Assembly (NCBI GenBank): GCA_964452775.1
Contig: CAYVQP010000001.1
Span: forward strand, 1 to 64,000
DNA: 64,000 bases
Reading direction: 5' to 3'
Source of the DNA: JACKCB01 sp964452775
Lineage (GTDB): Bacteria > Chloroflexota > Anaerolineae > Promineifilales > Promineifilaceae
Both the position numbers and the translations under genes were made by a program. Under the pieces are notes generated by a model. That model searched no databases. It worked only from the letters and a program-made list of their open reading frames with translations, and had not been told where the DNA came from. Positions 53,894-62,520 of the stretch are shown piece after piece (position 1 is the stretch's first letter; each line of letters opens with the position of its first letter).

Positions 53894-56281
53894 CTAGATC
53901 GGCTGGTCCTGAAAACGGAGAAGTCGCAGCCCATTCAGCGATACGATGACCGTGCTGCCCTCGTGACCCAGGACACTTAGCGGTAGGGTAAGGCTCGCAC
54001 CCAGCACGGCAGAGACCAGGATCACGATCATGCCAATGGCGAAGACGAGATTCTGAATCAAAACTCGGCGCGTCTTGCGGCTAAGGGCGATCATGTAGGG
54101 GATCCGGCTCAGGTCATCAGCCATCAGCACTATGTCCGCCGTTTCCATGGCCACATCCGTGCCGGCTGCGCCCATAGCGATGCCGATGTCAGCGGCAGCC
54201 AATGCCGGTGCATCATTGATCCCATCGCCAACCATGGCCACCGGCCCATATTGGCGGGCCAGATCGCGCAAGATCGCCAGCTTGTCGCCCGGCAGCAGCT
54301 CGGCAAATACGGTATCTACGCCGGCTTCTCTCGCTATTGCCTCAGCCACCCCCCTATTGTCTCCGGTTAGCATCACCACCCGTTGCACGCCGTCACGCTT
54401 CAGCCGCGCCACCACAGCCGCGACGTCCGGCCGGAGCACATCGGCGACGCCCAACAATCCCAGAATCTCGGCGCGCCGGTCAGGAAAGATCTCAGCGACC
54501 GTGACACACGTTTTGCCTTCACGGTGGAGGCGCTGAATTTGCTCTTGCCGGCGTTCGTCCGGCTCAACAACGAAGCTTGTAATGTACCGCTGATTACCGG
54601 CTGCGATCACCCGGCCGCCAATCTCTGCCCGCACACCCTGCCCGGTTTCCGATAGGAAGTTTACCGCGGGCGGCAATTCCAGCTGTCGCTCGCGGGCGGC
54701 TGCGACAATTGCTTGCGCCAGCGGGTGTTCTGACTTCAACTCCACCGCCCCGGCAAGCGCCAGCAACGCCGCCTCATCCACCCCGGCTGCGCCACACGGG
54801 ATAACGTCCGTCACTCGCGGTTCACCCTCCGTTAGCGTGCCGGTCTTGTCTAACGCCACCACCTTAATCTCGGCGGCATTCTCGACATAGACGCCGCCCT
54901 TAAACAGAATGCCCTTTCGCGCGCCGTTGGCGATCGCCGAGAGGACCGTAGCCGGCGTGCTGATCACGATCGCGCAAGGAGAAGCCGCGACCATCAGCGT
55001 CATCGCCCGGTAGAATGCTGCGTCAAACGACTCGCCAAGCAGGATGATGGGAATCACAATCGCCGCGGCAGTAAAAAGGATGACTCCCGCCGCATAGTAC
55101 TGCTCCGCCTTGTCGATAAACCGTTGCGTCGGAGCTTTCTCGCTCTGCGCCTGTTCCACCAACTGGATCAGTTTTGCCAGCGAGGAGTCCCTGGCCAGCC
55201 GGGTGACGCCGATCTCCAGACCACCCTTACCGTTGATTGACCCGGCCAACACATTATCGCCTACGCCCTTGTAGACCGGGATGCTCTCGCCGGTGATTGC
55301 AGCCTGGTCAACACTACTGCTGCCCTCCAGTACCCGCCCATCAAGCGCAATTCGCTCCCCCGGGCGGACGACCATACGGTCGCCGATGCGCACACTCTCC
55401 AAAGGTAATGTCACGAAGGTTTCGCCGCGCTGAATCAGGGCCTCATCCGGCCTGAGCGCCATCAGAGAGCGGATGGCGCTTCTGGTGCGATCCAGCGCGT
55501 AATTCTGCAGCACATTGGACAACGAAAAGAGGAAGAGCAACATAGCCCCTTCAAAGGGAGCGCCTACCAGCGCAGCACCAATCGCCGCCAAAATCATCAA
55601 TAGATCAACGTCAATGGTGAATTGCCGTAGCGACTCCAGGCCGGCCTTCAGACCGAAAGCGCCCCCGGCCGCATAGGCGATAACGTAAAACGTTGTCACA
55701 GCTGCCGTTGCTCCCATAATCTCTGCAAAGAGACCGGCAAACATGGACACAAAGGTGATCACGGTGAATATAAGTTGTAGGCGTTCCGCGGATAAAGATG
55801 CGGCCAGCCGGCCCCGCCGGCCGGCCGGCGCCGGCTTCTTTCCCCGCTCGACCTGAGCGCCCAGCCGTTGGACGTGTTGGGCCACCTCCGATTGTGACAG
55901 TTGCGCCGTGTCATAGGTCACGGCTAAGACACCGCCCAGATAACTGGCGCTTGCCCTGCGAACCCCTTGAAGCCCCAGTACCTGTCTTTCCAGATTCAAC
56001 GCGCAAGCCTCACACGCTCGCCCACCGCGGCGATCCAGGCGCATGGTGCATGTCTCCCAACGCCGGCGCAGGTCTGGCATGAGTCTTTCGGCGACCTGGG
56101 TCATTTCAGCCTGGTCCAGGGTGGCCGGGTCATAGGTGATGGAAACCAGGTCTCGATCCGCATCCATTGAAAGCTCAACGATCCCCGGCTCGCTTTCCAG
56201 GGCAGCATTCAACAGATCGGCGCAACTCTCGTCCGCTGCCAATTCCGGGACCCGCTCACCAAGCTCTTCCAGATTCGTCAT
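53894..56281 (-). CDS. P1B-4-type heavy-metal transporting ATPase
   Basis: A 795-aa metal exporter. Two N-terminal HMA-like ferredoxin folds come first (about 15-70 and 75-145). The second carries CEAC (90-93) and the first lacks CxxC. The membrane motif in the sixth core helix is SPC (434-436), and HEGST appears in the last one, both diagnostic of the P1B-4 group that exports Co, Zn, Fe or Cd. Phosphorylated Asp478 is in DKTGT, with TGES at 330-333 and GDGINDAPALAAADIG further on. GGAGG lies before the ATG at 56281; earlier in-frame ATGs give unrelated residues. It is convergent with the aminotransferase gene. Metal specificity is not decided. Confidence 0.9.
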   Translation of the reverse strand: MTNLEELGERVPELAADESCADLLNAALESEPGIVELSMDADRDLVSITYDPATLDQAEMTQVAERLMPDLRRRWETCTMRLDRRGGRACEACALNLERQVLGLQGVRRASASYLGGVLAVTYDTAQLSQSEVAQHVQRLGAQVERGKKPAPAGRRGRLAASLSAERLQLIFTVITFVSMFAGLFAEIMGATAAVTTFYVIAYAAGGAFGLKAGLESLRQFTIDVDLLMILAAIGAALVGAPFEGAMLLFLFSLSNVLQNYALDRTRSAIRSLMALRPDEALIQRGETFVTLPLESVRIGDRMVVRPGERIALDGRVLEGSSSVDQAAITGESIPVYKGVGDNVLAGSINGKGGLEIGVTRLARDSSLAKLIQLVEQAQSEKAPTQRFIDKAEQYYAAGVILFTAAAIVIPIILLGESFDAAFYRAMTLMVAASPCAIVISTPATVLSAIANGARKGILFKGGVYVENAAEIKVVALDKTGTLTEGEPRVTDVIPCGAAGVDEAALLALAGAVELKSEHPLAQAIVAAARERQLELPPAVNFLSETGQGVRAEIGGRVIAAGNQRYITSFVVEPDERRQEQIQRLHREGKTCVTVAEIFPDRRAEILGLLGVADVLRPDVAAVVARLKRDGVQRVVMLTGDNRGVAEAIAREAGVDTVFAELLPGDKLAILRDLARQYGPVAMVGDGINDAPALAAADIGIAMGAAGTDVAMETADIVLMADDLSRIPYMIALSRKTRRVLIQNLVFAIGMIVILVSAVLGASLTLPLSVLGHEGSTVIVSLNGLRLLRFQDQPI

Positions 56282-56466
56282 ACTATTCCCATCCTCCAGC
56301 CAAGCAAGGCTGGATCCAGCCTCTCCGCCATTCTCATATACTATTGGGTGTGGGCACAGTGTCAAAGCTCATTGGCGCGGGGCGCCAATCATCACGACCT
56401 TTGCCTTCCAGACTGAGCGGTAGCACTTCCTGGAGTTCGCCGGCGCCAATGCTTTTGCATATACTA

Positions 56467-57639
56467 ATGCGCGCCATGAGGTCACTGAACCAGCCTAGGA
56501 TTCTTCAAGTTGCGCTGGCGGCGGCGCTCCTGGGGGTGATCATGATGTTGAGCGCCTGCATTGAGTCCACGCAGTTCGGAGCGACAACCCCTTCGAGCGC
56601 AACTTCCTCTCTACAGCCGGCGCTCATTGTTTCGCCCGGCTCCACGCTGGAACCGGCGCCTGCTTCCCTCACACTAACAGTCGTGACCGCCGCGCCCACA
56701 TCGCCGGCGGAGACGCGAACGCCCGCCGCGACTGCGCCGGCTCCATCTCCCACGATTCCCCCCTCAGCCACGCCCGACCCATTTGCCGGCCTGGCCATAA
56801 CCGAACTGGCGGAGCGCGGCTATGGCGGCGGTGAACTCGAAATCATTGACACGCTTGAGGAGACCGACACCTTCACACGCTACCTGATTACCTACCCAAG
56901 CGATGGGCTGACAATTTACGGCTTCTTGAGCGTCCCGAAGGAAGGCAGCAAGTTTCCGGTGGCTATTATCGCCCATGGCTATATTCCCCCGCCGGAGTAT
57001 GAAGTTGAGGCATATACCACTCGCTATGCGGATGCGCTGACCGAGGCCGGCTTTCTCGTCATTCACCCTAACTTTCGCAACTATCCGCCGAGCGATGAAG
57101 GGGACAATCTCTTTCGCACGGGATACGCAATTGACGTACTGAATCTGATTGCCATCATCCAGGAGCAAAGCCAGGACCCGCACGGCTATTTGCGGCGGGC
57201 AGATGGCGCGAACATTCACCTGATGGGTCACAGCATGGGCGGCGGGGTGGCGCTGCGCGTGGCGACAGTCTGGCCGGAAGCGGTGAAGGCAGTGGTGCTC
57301 TATGGCTCAATGAGCGGCGACGAGGCCAAGAACTTTGAGCGCATCGAACAATGGTCCGGCGGCAGTCAGGAGTGGCCCGAATTGACTGCGTCGCCGGAGG
57401 AGTTGGCGGCTATTTCACCGATTGATCACCTGGACCGGCTGCAGGCGGCGATTAGTATTCATCATAGCCGGGATGACGATACGGTGCCGGTCGCCTGGTC
57501 TGAGGAATTGTGCGGCCTCTTGCAGGCGATGCAGCACCCAACGGAATGCTTTTACTACGAGAACACGCCCCACACGTTCAACGGCTACGCCGACTCGCTG
57601 TTCATTGAGCGCATGATTTCGTTCTTTCGCCAGTATTAA
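56467..57639 (+). CDS. Alpha/beta-hydrolase lipoprotein (S9/dienelactone hydrolase-like)
   Basis: A 390-aa exported hydrolase. A hydrophobic signal ends in MLSAC, a lipobox, followed by a Pro/Thr/Ser/Ala-rich linker to about residue 100. The catalytic domain has nucleophile Ser in LMGHSMGGG, Asp in HHSRDDDTVP and His in ENTPHTFNGY, with an oxyanion-hole segment VAIIAHGYIPPP. It resembles acyl-aminoacyl peptidase/prolyl oligopeptidase type hydrolases. The start is not certain: ATGs at 56449, 56467 and 56476 are all possible. Its 3' end overlaps the tilS stop by four bases (convergent). Confidence 0.82.
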   Translation: MRAMRSLNQPRILQVALAAALLGVIMMLSACIESTQFGATTPSSATSSLQPALIVSPGSTLEPAPASLTLTVVTAAPTSPAETRTPAATAPAPSPTIPPSATPDPFAGLAITELAERGYGGGELEIIDTLEETDTFTRYLITYPSDGLTIYGFLSVPKEGSKFPVAIIAHGYIPPPEYEVEAYTTRYADALTEAGFLVIHPNFRNYPPSDEGDNLFRTGYAIDVLNLIAIIQEQSQDPHGYLRRADGANIHLMGHSMGGGVALRVATVWPEAVKAVVLYGSMSGDEAKNFERIEQWSGGSQEWPELTASPEELAAISPIDHLDRLQAAISIHHSRDDDTVPVAWSEELCGLLQAMQHPTECFYYENTPHTFNGYADSLFIERMISFFRQY

Positions 57640-59072
57640 GACGCCGCCTCGCGCCGGCAGGCCAGTCTAACAACCCTCTCACCCGCCCGGCAACGCGCGC
57701 GCTCATCAGTGCGATGTCCCACCAGCCAGACCGGATGATGTTCACCGGCGACGATTGGCCAGCGAGCGCGGAGGGACGCCGGCATCTTCGCATTGATCAT
57801 GTACTTCTTCACAGATACGGCGCGCCCACCCATCCCCAGCGGTTGAAATAACTCGCCCGAGATGCGACCGCGAATTCGCAAGTCGTCCGAAGCGCGTGCG
57901 GGTACGAACGCCACCCAGCGGTCAGGATTACTAAGCAGTTCCTCGGAGCTAAGGCCGTCAACATATTCCGCAGTTATTTCCCAGCCATTCGCCAGCGAAA
58001 TACAGCCTGGTGCCTGCAAGACTCCTTCCTTTTCCACCTGCGGCAATAGCGGGAGGGGCGCGTCCACGTCCGGCGCAGCAACTACCCAATCGTCATATCC
58101 AAGCGTCAGGATGAGCGCCCCCGGCAGTGAAGCCTGTGCGCCAACTGTACCCTGTTCCAGGACAAGTCGAGCGCTTTCTACCGTCTGGAAGCCGGCATCG
58201 TCAAGCCTACCCCGCACCTGGGCGAGAGCCTGCCGCAGCGCCGCACGACGAAGGCTAAGCGGCAGCGCGCTCCACGCCGTCAGGTCCAGCCGCAGCCAGC
58301 CGGCGCCTTCCGCAAGGACCAGCTGCTGCCATACCTCCTGCAACATCGCTTCCAACAGCTCAAAGTCGGCGCCCAGGATCGTGGCCTGATTCCGCAAAAC
58401 CTTGCGAATCCCTGGATTATAGCTCTCTAACAGGGGCAGTAATTCGTGCCGCACCCGGTTTCGCAGCAGCGTCACATCAAAGTTCGACTCGTCCGTCAGT
58501 GGCTGCAGGTTGTGCGCGTGGCAATAGGCCATCACCTCCTCACGATCCACCTGGAGCAATGGTCGCATTAGGGTGATATGGGGAGCCAGGGGCAGTTTGC
58601 CGATCGGGGACATTCCCCGTAAACCGCCGGGTCCGCTGCCGCGGAGCAAATGCAGTAGAACGGTCTCAACCTGATCATCCGCCTGATGTCCCACGGCGAC
58701 CACCCGCATCCCCGCCTCCTGCGCCGACTGCGCCAAAAAGCGGTACCGGGCGCGGCGGGCAGCGTCTTCCAGCGAAAGATGTTCTTCCGCCATCATCGTC
58801 CGGACATCGGCGACGCCGATGCGACACTCAACGCCCCAGTCGCGGCAGATCTGCGCCGCGCGCCCGGCGTCGCTGTCAGCCTCCGGTCGCAGGCGATGGT
58901 TGAGGTGAGCGGCGATGATGGCTGACGCCGGCATCAGTCCATCCAGCAAGAGATGTAGCAGGGCAAGCGAGTCCGGCCCGCCGGACAACCCCAGTACAAG
59001 GCGGAAGTCGTCATCAAGCGCCCGGCAGGATGAAATGCACTCCTGGACGGCGCGGCGAAGTGACCTACTCAT
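57636..59072 (-). CDS. tilS: tRNA(Ile)-lysidine synthetase
   Basis: A 478-aa PP-loop ATPase that converts cytidine 34 of tRNA-Ile(CAU) to lysidine. The PP-loop is LGLSGGPDSLALLH at about residues 27-40, with HLNHRLRPEADSDA and VGHQADDQVETVLLHLLRGSG following as in the family. The C-terminal domain starts near WVAFVPAR and carries RGRISGELFQPLGMGGRAVSV, which fits the TilS C-terminal domain. The gene is essential in most bacteria. The tRNA-Leu gene lies 45 nt upstream on the same strand. Confidence 0.94.
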   Translation of the reverse strand: MSRSLRRAVQECISSCRALDDDFRLVLGLSGGPDSLALLHLLLDGLMPASAIIAAHLNHRLRPEADSDAGRAAQICRDWGVECRIGVADVRTMMAEEHLSLEDAARRARYRFLAQSAQEAGMRVVAVGHQADDQVETVLLHLLRGSGPGGLRGMSPIGKLPLAPHITLMRPLLQVDREEVMAYCHAHNLQPLTDESNFDVTLLRNRVRHELLPLLESYNPGIRKVLRNQATILGADFELLEAMLQEVWQQLVLAEGAGWLRLDLTAWSALPLSLRRAALRQALAQVRGRLDDAGFQTVESARLVLEQGTVGAQASLPGALILTLGYDDWVVAAPDVDAPLPLLPQVEKEGVLQAPGCISLANGWEITAEYVDGLSSEELLSNPDRWVAFVPARASDDLRIRGRISGELFQPLGMGGRAVSVKKYMINAKMPASLRARWPIVAGEHHPVWLVGHRTDERARCRAGERVVRLACRREAAS

Positions 59073-59117
59073 AGCAATTGAACTGAGGAAAGCCTGGCTT
59101 CATCTGAGCGTTGTAGG

Positions 59118-59200
<83 letters not shown>

Positions 59201-59351
59201 GGATAGCCGCTTCGATCGCTATGAGATTTTAGCACAGGTAACAGCCCCTTCCAACGTAAATTGGCGCATTGCGCCCGGCAGACAATCTTCGTTGCCATGT
59301 GCACCGGCGTAATCACGAAAACATTCGTTGGGCCTGTTCGTCTGTTCAAGA

Positions 59352-59364
59352 TGACATAATGTCA
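59352..59364. promoter_or_regulatory. Palindromic operator candidate next to the DUF4388 promoter
   Basis: TGACAT-A-ATGTCA is a perfect 6-bp palindrome with a one-base centre, ending two bases before the -35 box at 59367. The position suits an activator or repressor site. No regulator is nominated. Confidence 0.5.
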
Positions 59365-59366
59365 CG

Positions 59367-59395
59367 TTGACGTTGCAATTTGCTGCCGGTATAAT
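59367..59395 (+). promoter_or_regulatory. Near-consensus promoter of the DUF4388-GTPase cluster
   Basis: TTGACG, a 17-nt spacer and TATAAT. The transcript should begin near 59402, leaving a leader of about 150 nt before the DUF4388 ATG. No other gene is seen in the 353-nt gap 59201-59553. Confidence 0.88.
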
Positions 59396-59553
59396 GCCGC
59401 CCAAGGTGAGGAACAGCGGCCCGGCGATGAAGCATTTCTAACTGCTCAGGATTGTTGCCACGCTTTTGAAATGCCTGTATCACTCCGGCGCAGAGTCCGT
59501 GTCAGCAAAGCTGGCGAGATCCTTCTCACAACACCCTGCCTCAGAAAAGAGAT

Positions 59554-60399
59554 ATGGCCCTTAAAGGCAATTTACGCGACTTCTCCTTCTCCCAGTTGTT
59601 GAATCTGATCAACCTGGCAAGAAAGAGCGGCATCCTCACACTGAGTGATCCGGGAGAAGTGACCCTTTCCTTTCGGGAAGGGAAGTTGATTGACGCCTGC
59701 GACAGCGCGTCGGAGGTGACCAATCTGGCGTATCTACTCTTCCAGCGCGGGAAGCTGTCGCAGGAGCACTATGACGCAATTGCCCCCCGCGCGGCAGCGA
59801 TGAATGACAAGCAATTGGGGCGGCTGCTGATTCAGGCAGGTTTCGTGAATCAAACCGATATCCTGCAAAGCGTCCGGCAAAACATCCTCGATACTGCCTA
59901 TAGCCAATTCTCCCGGACGGAAGGCGCATTCCGTTTTGATGCGAATGCCCAGCCGGCCGCCACCCGGTTGACGATCCCAATTGACCTGGAGAACGTCATC
60001 ATGGAAGGAAGCCGGCGCATACAGGAGTGGGAGCGGCTGCTGGAGGAGATTCCCGACCTGGATATTTCACTGCGCTTCGCAGACCAGCCGGATGCCCGGC
60101 TGCGCAACGTGCACCTGACAGTAGAGGAGTGGAGAGTGGTTGCCTTCGTAAGTCCACAAAACTCACTCCGGAGGATCGCGCGGGCGATCAATCTCAGCGA
60201 CTTTGAGATCCGGCGGATCGTTTTTGGTCTGCTGCAGGCCGGCATCGTGCAGGAAGTGGCTCGACCCAAGCCTGAACCGGCTCCATCCCCACAGGCGCAG
60301 GCCGGCGGGCCAAACATCCAGTCGGACATTGGCCAGGCTTCGCCTACAGTGAAACGTTCCATCGTGGCCCGGCTGATTGAACGCATTAAGCGGCTGTAG
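59554..60399 (+). CDS. DUF4388-domain protein
   Basis: A 281-aa protein. Residues 1 to about 145 are a DUF4388 (PATAN-like) domain, opening with MALKGNLRDFSFSQLLNLI and containing GILTLSDPGEVTLSFREGKLIDA. A second part (about 180-235) has the form of a winged helix (VVAFVSPQNSLRRIARAINLSDFEIRRIVFGLLQAGIV). The C-terminal tail is Pro/Gln-rich and then basic. In other bacteria such domains accompany MglA-like GTPases and response regulators in signalling. Here the next gene is such a GTPase, 53 nt downstream. Confidence 0.85.
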   Translation: MALKGNLRDFSFSQLLNLINLARKSGILTLSDPGEVTLSFREGKLIDACDSASEVTNLAYLLFQRGKLSQEHYDAIAPRAAAMNDKQLGRLLIQAGFVNQTDILQSVRQNILDTAYSQFSRTEGAFRFDANAQPAATRLTIPIDLENVIMEGSRRIQEWERLLEEIPDLDISLRFADQPDARLRNVHLTVEEWRVVAFVSPQNSLRRIARAINLSDFEIRRIVFGLLQAGIVQEVARPKPEPAPSPQAQAGGPNIQSDIGQASPTVKRSIVARLIERIKRL

Positions 60400-60452
60400 C
60401 AGCCCCATTTGTCAGCAGAGTTTGCCCTCAGATCGACCGAAACAGGGTCACT

Positions 60453-61019
60453 ATGCAAGCCGTAAAAATGGTGATCACCGGCCCATTCGCTGCCGGCAAA
60501 ACGGAGTTCATCGGCGCGGTCAGTGAAATTGACGTGGTTTCGACCGAGCGCAAAATCACCTCAGATGCTGAACGCGTGAAGGAAGAGACTACTGTTGCCA
60601 TGGATTTTGGCCGGATCACTGTTGGGCCGGACCTTGTGTTGTATCTCTTCGGCACGCCCGGACAACGCCGCTTTGACTTCATGTGGGAGATACTGTCCGA
60701 GGGGATGTTGGGCTTCGTGGTTCTGGTGGACAGCACCAGGCCGGAGAGCTTCCGGGAGGCAAGGCGTATCCTGGAGACGTTTGAGAGTTATGCCCATACG
60801 CCTTATGTCGTCGCCGCCAATAAGCAGGACCTGGAAGATGCCTGGGCTCCGGAAGACCTGGCCATCATCCTGCGCACCCGGCCAGGCGTGAAGGTGTTGC
60901 CTTGTGTGGCCAGAGATAAGGAAAGCGTCAAGAACGTGCTCCTGGAGCTGCTCTACTCGGTCATGGAGGAACTGGACCGTCAGGATTCCGGAATTGCTGC
61001 CCGACCCGCGCGCGGCTGA
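60453..61019 (+). CDS. MglA/CvnD-like small GTPase
   Basis: A 188-aa Ras-superfamily GTPase of the bacterial MglA-related group. The P-loop is GPFAAGKT (10-17), switch I carries the Thr in ETTVAMDFG, G3 is GTPGQ (67-71), G4 is NKQD (123-126) and ARD serves as G5-like. G3 has Thr-Pro-Gly-Gln in place of Asp-x-x-Gly, a known variant of the conservon class. It has no membrane segment. Its partner may be the DUF4388 protein upstream or a roadblock protein such as the one at 33264. Confidence 0.87.
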   Translation: MQAVKMVITGPFAAGKTEFIGAVSEIDVVSTERKITSDAERVKEETTVAMDFGRITVGPDLVLYLFGTPGQRRFDFMWEILSEGMLGFVVLVDSTRPESFREARRILETFESYAHTPYVVAANKQDLEDAWAPEDLAIILRTRPGVKVLPCVARDKESVKNVLLELLYSVMEELDRQDSGIAARPARG

Positions 61020-61097
61020 CAATGGGCTCAAAGGGCACAATGTGGGAGCAGAGCGCGTCTTTGCGCGACCGTAGTCGCAACGGAGAAGACGGGTAAG

Positions 61098-62405
61098 ATG
61101 CGCCGGATTATCATGCAAGAAAGACGCCATATCTACCCGTTCAATGAGCCGGCTCGGGATCTGCGCCTGCAGAATAAGCCGCTCTGGTTGCTTCAGCGCG
61201 ACTTGCTCGCCCCGCACTGTACGGATGAGCGCGAATACGCGGGTTGGGATGAGGCGGAGCGGGCTGAAGGCAACGCCGCTATGGAAGTCCTGCTCCATGG
61301 CGATAATCTGTTCTTCAACCAGGCGTTGCTCGAAGACTTCCTCCAACGCGCGCGGAACAGAGGCGCGCCGGCCCGACTTGCCTTGCGCCGGGACGACCCA
61401 ACCGTCGCCGCCCACGTGCTCCCGATCACCCAATCAATCGAACAGCAGCACGAGTTGTTGTTGTTTGATTTCTGGTATTTGCCGGGCGGGTTTGCCCAGC
61501 ATCCGGCAGCTGAACCGTTGGTGGTTGATTCCGGCTCCAGGGAGAGAGGTTACTATCACGTACCCGGGTTCATGGCCGGCGAACTGGGCGACCTGACCTA
61601 CCAATTGCCGCAGAAATCGCTGCTGGCTATTGAAAGCTGGGCGCACCTGTTCGTGGCGGACATATTGTTCGGCGTCTTCTCCAGGGGAACCGTCGCCGAG
61701 GATCGCATTAACCTCAACTGGCCACACAAGCTGCGGCTTCTATGGCGGTCCGTGGTAGAACAGCGCACCGCGCTATCGAACAGTCACCTCGTCTGGTGCG
61801 GACGCAACTGTCATATTGACCCAACTGCCAGAATTCATGGCCCGACAACTATCGGAAACAACGTTACCATTGGCGCCGGCGTAGTGATTGATAACTGCCT
61901 CATTGGCGACAATGTCACCATCTCGCAGGGCTGCCAGCTCATGCTCAGCGTGGTCGGCGATGGTTGTTTCCTGCCATTTCGCGCCGCTCTATTCATGTCC
62001 ACAATGATGGAAAACAGTATGGTGGCCCAAAATACGTGCATCCAGCTCTGCGTCATCGGTAGAGATACATTTGTCGGCGCGGGCACGACTTTCACCGACT
62101 TCAATCTACTGCCGGCCCCGTTGAGAGCGATCCTGCGCGACGGGCTAAGCGCCACCAATTTCATGGTACTCGGCGGTTGCGTGGGGCATCATTGCCGGCT
62201 TGGTTCCGGCCTGGTCATTTATCCTGGGCGCACTATCGAGTCCGACGTTGTGTTGGTCGCTTCCGGCGGCCGGCGCGTGTTTACCAGCGATGTCCGTTAC
62301 GAGGATAGCGATCACTTTCGTTTTCAGGCCGGCCGGACGCACACCAGGCACTATCCGCGCAATGAGGAAAGTGCAGCCTTGGACTCCTTGGGCCGGGACA
62401 GTTGA
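61098..62405 (+). CDS. Left-handed beta-helix (hexapeptide-repeat) protein, possible nucleotidyl/acyltransferase
   Basis: A 435-aa protein. The N-terminal ~230 residues are of unknown type, with LLHGDNLFFNQALLEDFLQRA, which could resemble a degenerate nucleotidyltransferase. From about 233 comes a left-handed beta-helix rich in hexapeptide units (CHIDPTARIHGPTTIGNNVTIGAG and similar), as in GlmU or GlmU-like acyltransferases. No convincing nucleotidyltransferase signature (GxGTR) is present, so pyrophosphorylase activity is doubtful. It lies between a small GTPase and a response regulator. GGAGAAG lies about 10 nt before the ATG at 61098. Confidence 0.72.
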   Translation: MRRIIMQERRHIYPFNEPARDLRLQNKPLWLLQRDLLAPHCTDEREYAGWDEAERAEGNAAMEVLLHGDNLFFNQALLEDFLQRARNRGAPARLALRRDDPTVAAHVLPITQSIEQQHELLLFDFWYLPGGFAQHPAAEPLVVDSGSRERGYYHVPGFMAGELGDLTYQLPQKSLLAIESWAHLFVADILFGVFSRGTVAEDRINLNWPHKLRLLWRSVVEQRTALSNSHLVWCGRNCHIDPTARIHGPTTIGNNVTIGAGVVIDNCLIGDNVTISQGCQLMLSVVGDGCFLPFRAALFMSTMMENSMVAQNTCIQLCVIGRDTFVGAGTTFTDFNLLPAPLRAILRDGLSATNFMVLGGCVGHHCRLGSGLVIYPGRTIESDVVLVASGGRRVFTSDVRYEDSDHFRFQAGRTHTRHYPRNEESAALDSLGRDS

Positions 62406-62520
62406 GGGCGCGCGAATACTGAACCACGGACGGAGCAAAGCTCGCTTGCGGTGGCGGCGACCTGGGCGATTGGTAGAATTACGCTGAAGGGGCATTGTTG
62501 AACCAGACAGGATGAGCGGC

